Source: DATFQE01 sp963738205 (GTDB lineage: Bacteria > Actinomycetota > Thermoleophilia > Gaiellales > Gaiellaceae). From it: a DNA stretch of 64,000 bases. This document shows positions 6,360 to 14,310 of the stretch, in pieces. The position numbers and the translations under genes were made by a program. Every line of letters starts with the position of its first letter. The stretch's first letter is position 1. The stretch covers positions 1,240,001 through 1,304,000 of the forward strand of contig CAVTVQ010000006.1 in the NCBI GenBank assembly GCA_963738205.1, read 5' to 3'. The notes below the pieces were generated by a model, which made no database searches, was not told where the DNA came from, and saw nothing but the letters and a program-made list of their open reading frames with translations.

Positions 6360-9218
6360 CTAACGACTGAGCACGGACCGGACGATCCGGTCCTGCTCGT
6401 GCATGTGAGCGGTCGGGTAGCCCTCGCTCGGGCTTGCCCGCCAGGGCCGGCCTGCGTAGCGCAGCGGAACGCGGCCGCCGATGGCGTCCTCGAGGCGGTG
6501 CCTGATCGCGCGGAAGGCGCCCATGTTCTGCGGCTCCTCCTGCGCCCAGACAACCTCCTCGAGCGCCGGGTAGCCGCGAACGAGACCGGTCGCCGCCGAG
6601 ACGGGGAACGGGTACAGCTGCTCGATCCGCGCGACTGCCAGCTGCGGTGCGTTCTGTCGATCGGGATGCCCGACGATGTCGTAGTAGACCTTGCCCGACG
6701 TGAGCACGAGCCGGCGCACGCGCTCGCGGTCGACGCCGGGCTCCTCGAGCACGGGCTGGAACGAGCCCTCCGCGAGATCGTGGAGCGTCGACGTCGCTTC
6801 CTTCAGCCGCAGCAGGCCCTTCGGCGTCATGACGACGAGCGGACGCGCCGACGGGTCCAGGGCCTGGCGGCGGAGGAGGTGGAAGTACTGCGCGGCGGTC
6901 GTCGCGTTGACGATCCGGATGTTCTCCTGGGCGGCGAGCTGCAGGAAGCGCTCGAGCCGCGCGCTGGAATGCTCGGGGCCGTTGCCCTCGTAGCCGTGCG
7001 GCAGCAGCATCGTCAGGCGCGAGGTCTGGTGCCACTTGGAGAGCCCGGAGACGAGGAACTGGTCGATGATCACCTGCGCCCCGTTGACGAAGTCGCCGAA
7101 CTGCGCCTCCCACAGGACGAGCGCCTCGTTCGCCGCGACCGAGTAGCCGTACTCGAAGCCGACTGCCGCGAACTCCGAGAGCGGTGAGTTGTGGACCTCG
7201 AGCGAGGCGGCCGCCTCGTCGAGGTGCTTGATCGGCGTGAAGCTCTCCCCCGTCTCGGGGTCGTGCATGACGAGGTGGCGGTGGCCGAACGTGCCGCGCT
7301 CGGTGTCCTGGCCGGTCAGGCGAATCGGAATTCCCTCGGTGAGCAGGCTCGCCAGCGCGAGCGCCTCGGCCTGGCCCCAGTCGATGCCGCCGGCGTCGAG
7401 CGCTTCGCTGCGACGAGCGAGCTGGCGGTCGAGCTTGGGGTTGACGGTGAAGCCGTCGGGCACGCGGCGGAGCTCCTCGCTCAGGCTGCGGAGCCGGTCT
7501 TCGGGCACGGCAGTCACGAGGTTCGCGTCGGCCGCGCTCGGCAGCCGGTCGCTGACCGGGGCCGTGGGCTGGCCGAACGTGGCCTTCAGGCGCTCGTGTG
7601 CCTCGCGGAGCCTCGTTTGCTCCTCCTCGAACAGGCCCTGCGACTCCTGCTCCGGTACGGTCCCTTCGTCGGCGAGGTGGGCGGCGAACTGCTCCCGCAC
7701 GGTCGGTTGGCGGGCGATCCGCGCCGCCATCAACGGCTGCGTGTAGCCGGGCTCGTCGCCCTCGTTGTGGCCGTGACGCCGGTAGCCGACGAGGTCGACG
7801 ACGACGTCGTGTCCGAAGCGGCGACGGAACGCCATCGCAAGCCGGATGGCCGCGATCGCCGCCTCGGGGTCGTCGGCGTTCACGTGGATGATCGGCACGT
7901 CGAAGCCCTTCGCGAGGTCGCTCGAGTAGCGCGTCGAGCGGCCCTGCTCGGGATCGGTGGTGAAGCCGATCTGGTTGTTCGCGATCAGGTGGAGCGTGCC
8001 GCCGGTCGTGTAGCCCGACAGACCCTGGAGGTTGAGCGTCTCGGCCACGACGCCCTGCCCCGGGAACGAGGCGTCGCCGTGGATCAGTACGGGGAGCGCA
8101 ACGTACGGCTCGTGTGTCTCGGCTCGCGTCGAGCGGTCCGTTTGCTCGGCTCGCGTGATCCCTTCCACGACTGGATCGACCGCCTCGAGGTGGCTGGGGT
8201 TGGCGGCGAGCCGGACGGTGATCGGTCCGGCGGCGGTTCCGCGCCTGCCTTCGGCGCCGAGGTGGTATTTGACGTCGCCCGTGCCGCCCTCTGGGTCGGC
8301 GGCAACCGCGTCGGGCGTCCGCTCGCCCTCGAACTCGCGCAGGATCGTCTCGTACGGGCGGCCGATCACGTGTGCGAGCACGTTGAGCCGGCCGCGATGC
8401 GCCATGCCGATCACGACCTGGTGCGCGCCGGCCTCGGCCGCGAGCTCGATCGTCTCGTCGAGCATCGGCACCATCGTGTCGAGGCCCTCGACGGAGAACT
8501 GCTTCTGCCCCAGGAAGGCGCGCCGGAGGTACTGCTCGAAGCCGTCGACCTCGGTGAGGCGGGCCAGGAGCTTCTTCTTCTCGGTCTCGGTGAGCGGCGT
8601 GCGGTAGCGGCCCGACTCGATCGCCTGGCGCAGCCAGACGCGCTCCTCGTGGTCCGAGATGTGCTCGATCTCGTACGCGAGCGTCCCGCAGTAGGTCTCC
8701 TTCAGGCGCGGGAGCACGTCGGCCAGCGTCTCGCCGGGGACGTGGACGCGGAGCACGGATGCGGGAATGCGCGCCTGCAGCTCCGGCGTGAGCGGCGGGT
8801 GGAGCATCTCGGGCTCGAGCGACGGGTCGCCGACCGGTTCCGAGCCCAGCGGGTCGAGGCGGGCGGCGAGGTGGCCGTGCGTGCGATGCGCCTTGACGAG
8901 CGCCATCGCGGCGGCAACGCCGCCGAGCAGGGTGTCGTCGACCGGCTCGGCCGTGGGTGGCGCGGCCGGAGCAGGCTCTGCCGGAGCAGGCGGGGCCTCG
9001 ACCGTGGCCACAGCCGCGCCGTTGCCGCCGTCCCGGCCGTCCTCGCGCAGCGCCGCCAACAGTCTGTTCAGCCCGGGATGCTCCGCCACGAGCTCGCTGT
9101 CGCCGCTCTCGAAGAGCGCGCGCCATTCAGCAGGGACCGCCTCCGGATTCTCGAGGTACTCCTCGAAGACGACCTGCGCGTAGCCTGAGTTGAGTCCGTC
9201 GAACTCGTTCACGTCCAC
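6360..9218 (-). CDS. sucA: 2-oxoglutarate dehydrogenase E1 component (thiamine-diphosphate dependent)
   Basis: The 952-residue protein decarboxylates 2-oxoglutarate and transfers succinyl to the E2 lipoate in the TCA cycle. The N-terminal helix NSGYAQVVFEEYLENP is the E2-docking segment. A Pro/Ala linker (about 73-92) follows, then the E1 core with VIGMAHRGRLNVL, the ThDP/Mg region HGDASFPGQGVVAE, and the transketolase-like half (YSVAANEALVLWEAQFGDF, LPHGYEGNGPEHSSARLERF). Many actinobacteria (Mycobacterium, Corynebacterium) have an E2o catalytic domain fused here. This protein has only the short linker, so E2 must be encoded elsewhere. A TATA-poor 42-bp gap separates it from the upstream gene. 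Confidence 0.95.
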   Translation of the reverse strand: MDVNEFDGLNSGYAQVVFEEYLENPEAVPAEWRALFESGDSELVAEHPGLNRLLAALREDGRDGGNGAAVATVEAPPAPAEPAPAAPPTAEPVDDTLLGGVAAAMALVKAHRTHGHLAARLDPLGSEPVGDPSLEPEMLHPPLTPELQARIPASVLRVHVPGETLADVLPRLKETYCGTLAYEIEHISDHEERVWLRQAIESGRYRTPLTETEKKKLLARLTEVDGFEQYLRRAFLGQKQFSVEGLDTMVPMLDETIELAAEAGAHQVVIGMAHRGRLNVLAHVIGRPYETILREFEGERTPDAVAADPEGGTGDVKYHLGAEGRRGTAAGPITVRLAANPSHLEAVDPVVEGITRAEQTDRSTRAETHEPYVALPVLIHGDASFPGQGVVAETLNLQGLSGYTTGGTLHLIANNQIGFTTDPEQGRSTRYSSDLAKGFDVPIIHVNADDPEAAIAAIRLAMAFRRRFGHDVVVDLVGYRRHGHNEGDEPGYTQPLMAARIARQPTVREQFAAHLADEGTVPEQESQGLFEEEQTRLREAHERLKATFGQPTAPVSDRLPSAADANLVTAVPEDRLRSLSEELRRVPDGFTVNPKLDRQLARRSEALDAGGIDWGQAEALALASLLTEGIPIRLTGQDTERGTFGHRHLVMHDPETGESFTPIKHLDEAAASLEVHNSPLSEFAAVGFEYGYSVAANEALVLWEAQFGDFVNGAQVIIDQFLVSGLSKWHQTSRLTMLLPHGYEGNGPEHSSARLERFLQLAAQENIRIVNATTAAQYFHLLRRQALDPSARPLVVMTPKGLLRLKEATSTLHDLAEGSFQPVLEEPGVDRERVRRLVLTSGKVYYDIVGHPDRQNAPQLAVARIEQLYPFPVSAATGLVRGYPALEEVVWAQEEPQNMGAFRAIRHRLEDAIGGRVPLRYAGRPWRASPSEGYPTAHMHEQDRIVRSVLSR

Positions 9219-9234
9219 ACTCTTTCTAGCAACG

Positions 9235-9261
9235 GCCCGCCACCCCTGGGGGCCGGCGGGC
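9235..9261 (-). terminator. GC hairpin at the end of the 86-aa membrane gene
   Basis: GCCCGCC (9235-9241) pairs with GGCGGGC (9255-9261), with an inner CCCC-T-GGGG stem. It overlaps the stop codon of the minus-strand gene that ends at 9261 and precedes sucA, so it probably separates the two transcripts. No T-run was seen. Confidence 0.35.
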
Positions 9262-9521
9262 TACCAGATCGGCCTGTCGGTGAGGACGCAGACCGTCATC
9301 CCGAGGATCCAGCCGGCCGTGACGACGCCGACCGCCCAGGCGGCGAGCCGCTCGTTGCGCCCGCCGATGGCGACGGCGATCAACGCGATCACGAGCGCGA
9401 CGGGCCCGATGCGCGCCGGCCGGTAGGCGATCGACAGCAGCCCGGCGAAGAGCGCGACCGTCGCGAGGAAGCCTGCGACGGCGTCGGCGGGCCGCTCACG
9501 CCGGATCGGCTGGGAGCTCAC
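9261..9521 (-). CDS. Small membrane protein, 86 aa
   Basis: The protein has three hydrophobic segments (about 12-33, 38-52 and 59-80), separated by an Arg-rich turn (YRPARIG) and GGRNERLAA. This is the layout of a small three-pass membrane protein. I do not recognise the family. Its GTG/ATG-type start overlaps the stop of the upstream 75-aa gene by 4 bp, so the two are translationally coupled. Confidence 0.55.
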   Translation of the reverse strand: MSSQPIRRERPADAVAGFLATVALFAGLLSIAYRPARIGPVALVIALIAVAIGGRNERLAAWAVGVVTAGWILGMTVCVLTDRPIW

Positions 9522-9745
9522 GCCTGAACCCTAGTGCTCCGGCGATTGCGCCCGGCGTGGGGCCCGCCCCGTCGTGGTCGGCGATCGGGACGCGGACGCC
9601 AGCGGCGCGGGCCTTCGTCCTCGCGCATCCGCGTGCGGGCGCCCTCGAGCGGGTCTGGCTCGGCGCGGATCGCCCACCAGCAGACCGCGCCGAGGTAGAG
9701 GATCGGGAGCTTCAGGATCACCATCATGAAGACCAACTCGACCAC
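9518..9745 (-). CDS. Small single-pass membrane protein with basic tail, 75 aa
   Basis: One N-terminal membrane helix (about 3-24, MVELVFMMVILKLPILYLGA) is followed by WWAIRAEPDPLEG and a strongly Arg/Pro-rich cytoplasmic tail. The tail composition resembles a linker more than a domain. It overlaps the next gene by 4 bp (an ATGA-type junction). The two form a small two-gene unit of unknown function. Confidence 0.5.
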   Translation of the reverse strand: MVELVFMMVILKLPILYLGAVCWWAIRAEPDPLEGARTRMREDEGPRRWRPRPDRRPRRGGPHAGRNRRSTRVQA

Positions 9746-9812
9746 GGCCCCGAGAGTCTAGAACAGGCAGTCGCCGGAGATCGCCGGCGCCCGTGCCGGC
9801 CGCCCTCGGAGG

Positions 9813-10736
9813 CTACGACGGCTCGTCCGGCCCGTTCACCTGGAGGCGGAGCACGTCCGGCCGGTGGTAGTGGCCGGCGGCGTCGAAGCGCTGCCGCTCC
9901 TCGTACAGCCGCGCGGGGTCGAGCTCGGCATAGAGGATGCCCTCCTCGTCGTAGAGCGGCCCGGCGAGGTAGCTGCCGTCGGGCGCGAGGATGGCGCTGC
10001 CGCCGCGGCCGATCACATCGTGCCCGTCGAGCTCCGCCCGCAGGGGGAAGTCGTCCGGATAGGCGGCGGCCCGCTGGAAATGGGACGGCGCGACGACGAA
10101 CGCGCGCGACTCGCGCGCAATGTGCACGAGCGTGGCCTGCCAGGCGTCGCTGTCGTCGGCGGTCGATGCGACGTACACCTCGACGCCCGACTCGTAGAGC
10201 GCGAAGCGGGCGAGGGGCATGTAGTTCTCCCAGCAGATCAGCCCGCCGACGCGCCCGAAGTCGGTCTCGATCGCCCGCAGGCCGCCGCCGTCGCCCGGCC
10301 CCCAGACCAGCCGCTCGTGGTTGGTGGGCACGAGCTTGCGGTGCCGGAGCGCGAGCCGACCGTCGGGGCCGTGGTACAGCAGCGTGTTGTAGAGCGTCCC
10401 CGGGCGCGCCGGGTCGACCTCGGTGACGCCGGTGATCAGCCAGACGGCGTGCTGACGGGCGATCTCGCCCAGCCGGTCGGCGGCGGGGCCGGGAACGGCG
10501 ACCGACTCCCTTGCGAGTAGTGCGAAAGCGGCCTTCGCGCGCGGGTCGGCCCAACCCGCGAACGCCTTCGCCCAGACAGAGGACGGGTACGCCGGGATGA
10601 ACGCCTCGGGGAAGACGAGCAGCCGCGCCCCCTCCCCCGCCGCCTGCGCTGCGACCTCGTCCAGCTTGTCGAGGGTCGCCTCGCGGTCGAGCACGACCGG
10701 TTCGGCCTGGACGCAGGCGACCTTGATCGGCTCCAC
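9813..10736 (-). CDS. Nitrilase / carbon-nitrogen hydrolase
   Basis: The 307-residue protein starts with GTG at 10736, with AAGGA 10 nt upstream. The catalytic triad of the nitrilase superfamily is clear: Glu44 in FPEAFIPAYP, Lys134 in RHRKLVPTNHERLVWG and Cys168 in GGLICWENYMPLARF. The CWENYMPLAR motif is the one found in true nitrilases and cyanide hydratases, so a nitrile (R-CN to R-COOH plus ammonia) is a more likely substrate than an amide. The exact substrate is unknown. It is divergent from the rsgA leader region. Confidence 0.9.
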   Translation of the reverse strand: MEPIKVACVQAEPVVLDREATLDKLDEVAAQAAGEGARLLVFPEAFIPAYPSSVWAKAFAGWADPRAKAAFALLARESVAVPGPAADRLGEIARQHAVWLITGVTEVDPARPGTLYNTLLYHGPDGRLALRHRKLVPTNHERLVWGPGDGGGLRAIETDFGRVGGLICWENYMPLARFALYESGVEVYVASTADDSDAWQATLVHIARESRAFVVAPSHFQRAAAYPDDFPLRAELDGHDVIGRGGSAILAPDGSYLAGPLYDEEGILYAELDPARLYEERQRFDAAGHYHRPDVLRLQVNGPDEPS

Positions 10737-10749
10737 GACGCGATTGTCC

Positions 10750-10778
10750 TTGATTTGGCGGAGCCTGTCGCCTACCCT
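10750..10778 (+). promoter_or_regulatory. Candidate promoter for the rsgA leader transcript
   Basis: TTGATT (10750-10755), a 17-bp spacer and TACCCT (10773-10778, fitting the actinobacterial TANNNT -10) lie about 35 bp before the leader ORF. The expected transcript start is near 10785. Confidence 0.45.
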
Positions 10779-10813
10779 GCGGCGAGGAAGTCCGCCGAAA
10801 GGAGGAGGCACTG

Positions 10814-10864
10814 ATGACGACGATTGCGCTCGGCCTCTTCGTTCGCGCTGCGCTGACGCGCTAG
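10814..10864 (+). CDS. 16-codon leader ORF upstream of rsgA
   Basis: The frame encodes MTTIALGLFVRAALTR and a stop. It has one of the best ribosome-binding sites in the window (AAAGGAGGAGG, 4-5 nt before the ATG), far better than expected for a random short frame. It ends 85 nt before the rsgA start, and the segment between is GC-rich enough to fold. It could be a translated leader that couples rsgA expression to ribosome state, or just a small protein. Confidence 0.45.
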   Translation: MTTIALGLFVRAALTR

Positions 10865-10949
10865 GCGGCTTCCGCACCCACTCCGCCGGAACGCCCGCCC
10901 CGCGCGCGGCGCCGACTCGATTCCTGCGTTCCGGAAAAGGAGCATCCGC

Positions 10950-12029
10950 TTGACCTTGCTGACCGATTCTCCCCGCGCCCGCCTCGGCTGGAGCCCTGAG
11001 CTCGAGCAGGCGTTCGCCTCCCACGCTGACGACGGCCTCGCGCCCGCCCGCGTGACAATCCAGAACCGAGGGCTCTACGTCGTCGCAGGCGACGATGGCG
11101 AGCTCGACGCCCAGATCACCGGCCGCCTTCGCCACGAGGCGAGCGGCGGCGGTGAGCTCCCCGCAGTCGGCGACTGGGTTGCGATCCGCCCGCCGGTCGA
11201 CGACGGGCGGGCGACGATCGTGACCGTCCTCCCCCGTCGCACGAAGCTCTCGCGCAAGGTCGCCGAACGCGAGCTCGACGAGCAGGTACTCGCGGCGAAC
11301 GTCGACCTGATCTTCCTCGTCACCTCGCTGAACACCGAGCTCAACCTGCGCCGCCTCGAGCGCTACCTCGCCACCGCCTGGGAGAGTGGGGCCGCTCCGG
11401 TGATCCTGCTCACGAAGAGCGATCTCACCGACGAGGCCGAAGCCCGCCGTGCCGAGGTCGAGTCGATCGCGTTCGGTGTGCCGGTCCACGTGCTCAGCTC
11501 GCTCACGGGCGAGGGCCTCGAGGAGCTGCCGGCGTACTTCGCGGGCAACCGCACGGGCGTCTTTCTCGGCTCCTCCGGCGTGGGGAAGTCGACCCTCATC
11601 AACGGCCTCGCAGGTGCGGAGCTGCAGGCGACCGCCGCGATCCGCGAGTCCGACGACCGCGGCCGCCACACCACCATCCGCCGGGAGTTGATCGTCCTGC
11701 CCGACGGCGGGATCGTCATCGACACACCCGGTATGCGGGAGCTGCAGCTCTGGGAGAGCGACGAGGGCATGGACACCGCCTTCTCGGACATCGTCGAGTT
11801 GATCACGCAGTGCCGCTTCACCGACTGCTCGCACGAGCAGGAGCCCGACTGTGCGGTGTGCGCAGCGTTGTCCGACGGCTCGCTCGACCGGGAGCGCTGG
11901 GACAGCTACACGCGGCTCCAGCGGGAGCTGCGCGCGCTCGAGATCAAGCTCGACAAGCGCCTGCAGGCGGACGAACGCAAGAAGCGGCGGGCCTTTGCGC
12001 GCCAGCAGCGCCGGCCCAAGAAGTGGTGA
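10950..12029 (+). CDS. rsgA: Ribosome small-subunit-dependent GTPase A (30S maturation)
   Basis: The protein has 359 residues with a TTG start preceded by AAGGAG. It is a circularly permuted GTPase that checks late 30S assembly and releases RbfA-type factors. It has an OB-fold (about 35-105) and permuted G motifs: G4 LLTKSD (153-158), G1 GSSGVGKST (207-215) and G3 DTPG (258-261). The C-terminal zinc site is Cx4CxHx5C (Cys288, Cys293, His295, Cys301). The Arg/Lys-rich tail suits rRNA contact. A 16-codon leader ORF precedes it and a 28-codon ORF overlaps its stop. Confidence 0.95.
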   Translation: MTLLTDSPRARLGWSPELEQAFASHADDGLAPARVTIQNRGLYVVAGDDGELDAQITGRLRHEASGGGELPAVGDWVAIRPPVDDGRATIVTVLPRRTKLSRKVAERELDEQVLAANVDLIFLVTSLNTELNLRRLERYLATAWESGAAPVILLTKSDLTDEAEARRAEVESIAFGVPVHVLSSLTGEGLEELPAYFAGNRTGVFLGSSGVGKSTLINGLAGAELQATAAIRESDDRGRHTTIRRELIVLPDGGIVIDTPGMRELQLWESDEGMDTAFSDIVELITQCRFTDCSHEQEPDCAVCAALSDGSLDRERWDSYTRLQRELRALEIKLDKRLQADERKKRRAFARQQRRPKKW

Positions 12030-12112
12030 TTGGCAAGGCGCTCGACAAGCTCGACGCCGACACGCGCACGGAAGCCGTGGCGAAGGCGCGCCGACAGTCG
12101 CCGATCGCCTAG
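12026..12112 (+). CDS. Possible 28-aa ORF coupled to rsgA
   Basis: A GTG codon overlaps the rsgA stop in a GTGA junction and opens a 28-codon frame (KALDKLDADTRTEAVAKA within it) that looks helical and charged. It ends on bases shared with the stop of the convergent coiled-coil gene. It may be a real miniprotein or a decayed C-terminal remnant. Coding status is unproven. Confidence 0.3.
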   Translation: MIGKALDKLDADTRTEAVAKARRQSPIA

Positions 12113-13299
12113 CGCGCCTTGCTCTGCCGCCCCCCACGACGCGCCAGCGCCTGGATCCCCTCGCTGAACGTCGGCTCCGGCCGCGGCTCCTCCGCGGCGG
12201 CCTGCTCCGCCGCCGGCTCGGCGCCGTGCAGCGCGGCGACCGTTCCTTCTGCGGCACGGCGCAGGCGCCGCTCGCGGTTGGCGACATCCTTCTCGCGATC
12301 CTCGAGCGCCGCCTCGCGCTGCTCGAGCTCCGCCGTACGTCCGGCCAGGTCCTCGAGCGCGCGATCGACGTCGCCGCGGGTCGTCTCCGTGTCGGCGCGG
12401 ACGCTTTCCGCCTCCGCCTGGGCGCTCTCCGCCAGCTCCCGCTCCCGCGCGTCGAGCTCCTCGCTCCGCTTTGCCAGCGCGCGCTCGCGCTCCTCGAGCG
12501 CCACCTCGCGCGCAGCCACGTCGGCCTGATCGTCGTCCTCGGCGACTGCCTCGGCTGCCGCGGCGAGCCGGGCCTCGCGCTCATCGAGCTCCTTGGCGGT
12601 GGCGGACAGCGTGGTCTCGCTCGTCTCGAGCTCGGCGGCGCGCCGTGACAAGTCCGACTCGCGCTCCGCGAACGCGGCCTCCCTGGTGGTGGCCTCGGTT
12701 TCCCGCTGCACGAACGAGGCCTCACGCTGGTCGTTCGCCTCCGCCTGCTCGGTCACCGCCTGCTCGCGCTCGGCAACCTGGCGTTCACGCTCGTCGAGGA
12801 CCTGCGTGCCGGCGGCCACGACCGAACTCGCGGAGTCGAGCTCGGCGCGGCGCTCCACCAGCTCGGCCTCCAGCGTCTCCAGCCGCGCTCCGCGCTCGTC
12901 GAGCTCATTCGTCTTCCCCTCGATCTCCGCCTCGCGCTCGGCCAGCGCGGCCGCGAGGTCGTCGATCTGCGCGAGCCGCTTCGCCAGCTCTGCCTCGCGG
13001 CCCTCGAGCTCGGCAACCCGTTTCTGGACCTCCGCCTGACCCGCGGAGACGGCCGTCTCGAGGTAGGAGACGCGCTGCTCCCGGGTCTCGAGCTCGGCGA
13101 TGCGGCGCTTGACCTCGACGTCGGGCGTCTGCCGCTGGACGTGCGAGCGGCGCGCTTCGTCGCGGAGCTCACGCGCGCGCTCGTGTAGCTCGCGACGCTG
13201 GTCCGCAAGGTCCGCTTCGAGCTTGCGCAGCCACGCCTCGCGGTCGGCGCCCGGCTGCGGCGGGCGTTGCTCCCTCTTCTCGTCCCGTCTTTTGCGCAA
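12109..13299 (-). CDS. Long coiled-coil protein
   Basis: The 396-residue protein is very rich in Glu, Ala and Arg. From about 20 to 350 it shows regular heptads of the type ELExREAxLAxR, for example AELEGREAELAKRLAQ and EREAALEDREKDVA. That predicts one long parallel coiled coil with no transmembrane segment. The head is basic (RKRRDEKREQR) and the tail is a short Pro/Glu stretch ending in basic residues. It may be a cytoskeletal or scaffold protein, but no specific family can be named. It is convergent with rsgA and lies next to tRNA-Ala. Confidence 0.75.
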   Translation of the reverse strand: MRKRRDEKREQRPPQPGADREAWLRKLEADLADQRRELHERARELRDEARRSHVQRQTPDVEVKRRIAELETREQRVSYLETAVSAGQAEVQKRVAELEGREAELAKRLAQIDDLAAALAEREAEIEGKTNELDERGARLETLEAELVERRAELDSASSVVAAGTQVLDERERQVAEREQAVTEQAEANDQREASFVQRETEATTREAAFAERESDLSRRAAELETSETTLSATAKELDEREARLAAAAEAVAEDDDQADVAAREVALEERERALAKRSEELDARERELAESAQAEAESVRADTETTRGDVDRALEDLAGRTAELEQREAALEDREKDVANRERRLRRAAEGTVAALHGAEPAAEQAAAEEPRPEPTFSEGIQALARRGGRQSKAR

Positions 13300-13345
13300 G
13301 CCGGCGCGACCCTAGCAAGCAGCGAGGCCGCCCATCAGACGGCCT

Positions 13346-13852
13346 CTAGGTGGAGCCAGGCGGGCTCGAACCGCCGACCTCCTGCGTGCCACGCAGGCGC
13401 TCTCCCAGCTGAGCTATGGCCCCAGGGCCCGCCCAGTGTAGCCGCTCGAACTCGAAATTTCGGGCCCACAGGACACGCTGCCGCTGGTTGTTTCGCGCGG
13501 GCTCGAGGCGCAGATGGATGGAGCCTCGCCGGGAGTAGTCGGCAAACGGGACGACGTAGCACTGGTCGAGCTCAGCGCAGTAACCCGCGATGAGATCGAT
13601 CTCGTCTGTCGTGTAGGAACGGTGTACGAGTCCCGCGCGTGACCGACGACAGCTTCTACAGCGAATCACCACGACATCGCCCGCGCGCGTGGCCCACTTG
13701 CATTGGACGCGTAGCAGCCTGGACCCCAGATCGAAGATCAGGTCGTACCTTCCGCCCTCGGCCACAGGCACATAGACCGGAATGCAGAGCCTCGTCGCAG
13801 CGTGCGTCACGGCCGTTTCGGCGATCGCCCCTTTCTGGTCGGTCGTGAGCAT
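13346..13852 (-). CDS. PD-(D/E)XK endonuclease-like protein (group I intron-associated type), read through tRNA-Ala
   Basis: The frame encodes 168 residues. The N-terminal two thirds match the PDDEXK_5 pattern seen in stand-alone and intron-encoded endonucleases: TDQKGAIAETAV (residues 4-15), GGRYDLIFD and RLLRVQCKWA (a D...QxK nuclease core), then YCAELDQCYVVPF. No stop codon occurs before the tRNA, so about 25 C-terminal residues (GAIAQLGERLRGTQEV and following) are simply the translated tRNA-Ala gene. The start is ATG at 13852. No intron is visible in the tRNA. It could be a homing-type nuclease that lodged at the tRNA, or a domesticated or decaying copy. Confidence 0.65.
   Translation of the reverse strand: MLTTDQKGAIAETAVTHAATRLCIPVYVPVAEGGRYDLIFDLGSRLLRVQCKWATRAGDVVVIRCRSCRRSRAGLVHRSYTTDEIDLIAGYCAELDQCYVVPFADYSRRGSIHLRLEPARNNQRQRVLWARNFEFERLHWAGPGAIAQLGERLRGTQEVGGSSPPGST
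13351..13423 (-). tRNA. tRNA-Ala (GGC anticodon)
   Basis: The 73-nt cloverleaf has acceptor GGGGCCA/TGGCTCC (one G:U), D arm GCTC...GAGC, anticodon stem CCTGC/GCAGG with loop GTGGCAC (anticodon GGC), T arm GGCGG-TTCGAGC-CCGCC and discriminator A. CCA is not encoded. It lies inside the 3' part of the endonuclease-like frame. Confidence 0.95.
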
Positions 13853-13893
13853 CGCTTCGACCGTAGCCGGGCCCTCGGCTGGGCCGTGGCCGT

Positions 13894-14256
13894 TTAGGAC
13901 GCTGCGGCTTCGGGCTCGAGCGTCAGCGTCGGCACGTCGCCCCAGAGCTCCTCGAGGCGGTAGAACCGCCGGGCGTCCGGCGTGAAGACGTGCAGGACGA
14001 CGTCGAGGTAGTCGGCGAGGATCCAGGTCGCCTCGGTCGCGCCCTCGACCGTGGTCGGGATTGCCTTGTCCTCGCGCTTCAGCTGCTCGTGCACCTCGTC
14101 CCAGATCGCCTTCGTCTGGCGTGGGTTCTGGCCTGTCGCGAGCACGAAGAAGTCCGTGTACGCACACACGGGCCGCATATCGAGGATCAGGACGTCCTGC
14201 GCCAGCTTCTCCTGTGCGATGCCGGCGATGCGTCGGGCTTGTTGGAGGGAGGTCAG
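13894..14256 (-). CDS. rsfS: Ribosome silencing factor
   Basis: RsfS binds uL14 and blocks 50S-30S joining when nutrients are low. The conserved body is LAQDVLILDMRPVCAYTDFFVLATG, then HEQLKREDKAIPTTVEG and WILADYLDVVLHVF. The first in-frame ATG (14178) falls inside the conserved region and would remove the family's N-terminal helix (LQQARRIAGIAQEKLAQDV). The true start must therefore be upstream, and the best-aligned candidate is CTG at 14256. The same frame stays open back to the nadD stop at 14311, with AAAAGGA near 14272-14278. Start choice is therefore uncertain, but gene identity is not. Confidence 0.85.
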   Translation of the reverse strand: MTSLQQARRIAGIAQEKLAQDVLILDMRPVCAYTDFFVLATGQNPRQTKAIWDEVHEQLKREDKAIPTTVEGATEATWILADYLDVVLHVFTPDARRFYRLEELWGDVPTLTLEPEAAAS

Positions 14257-14310
14257 AGGCTGTCCAGAGTCCTTTTCGATCAGTCTCAGTGTAGCCCGGT
14301 CCGGCGGATG

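Noticed and set aside
6226..9126. A 966-codon minus-strand frame overlapping sucA
   Set aside because: It is in a shifted frame of a clear E1 gene and is made of Arg/Pro/Gly repeats with no domain.
7191..9188. A 665-codon plus-strand frame antisense to sucA
   Set aside because: It has no ribosome-binding site, no domain and a reverse-complement composition.
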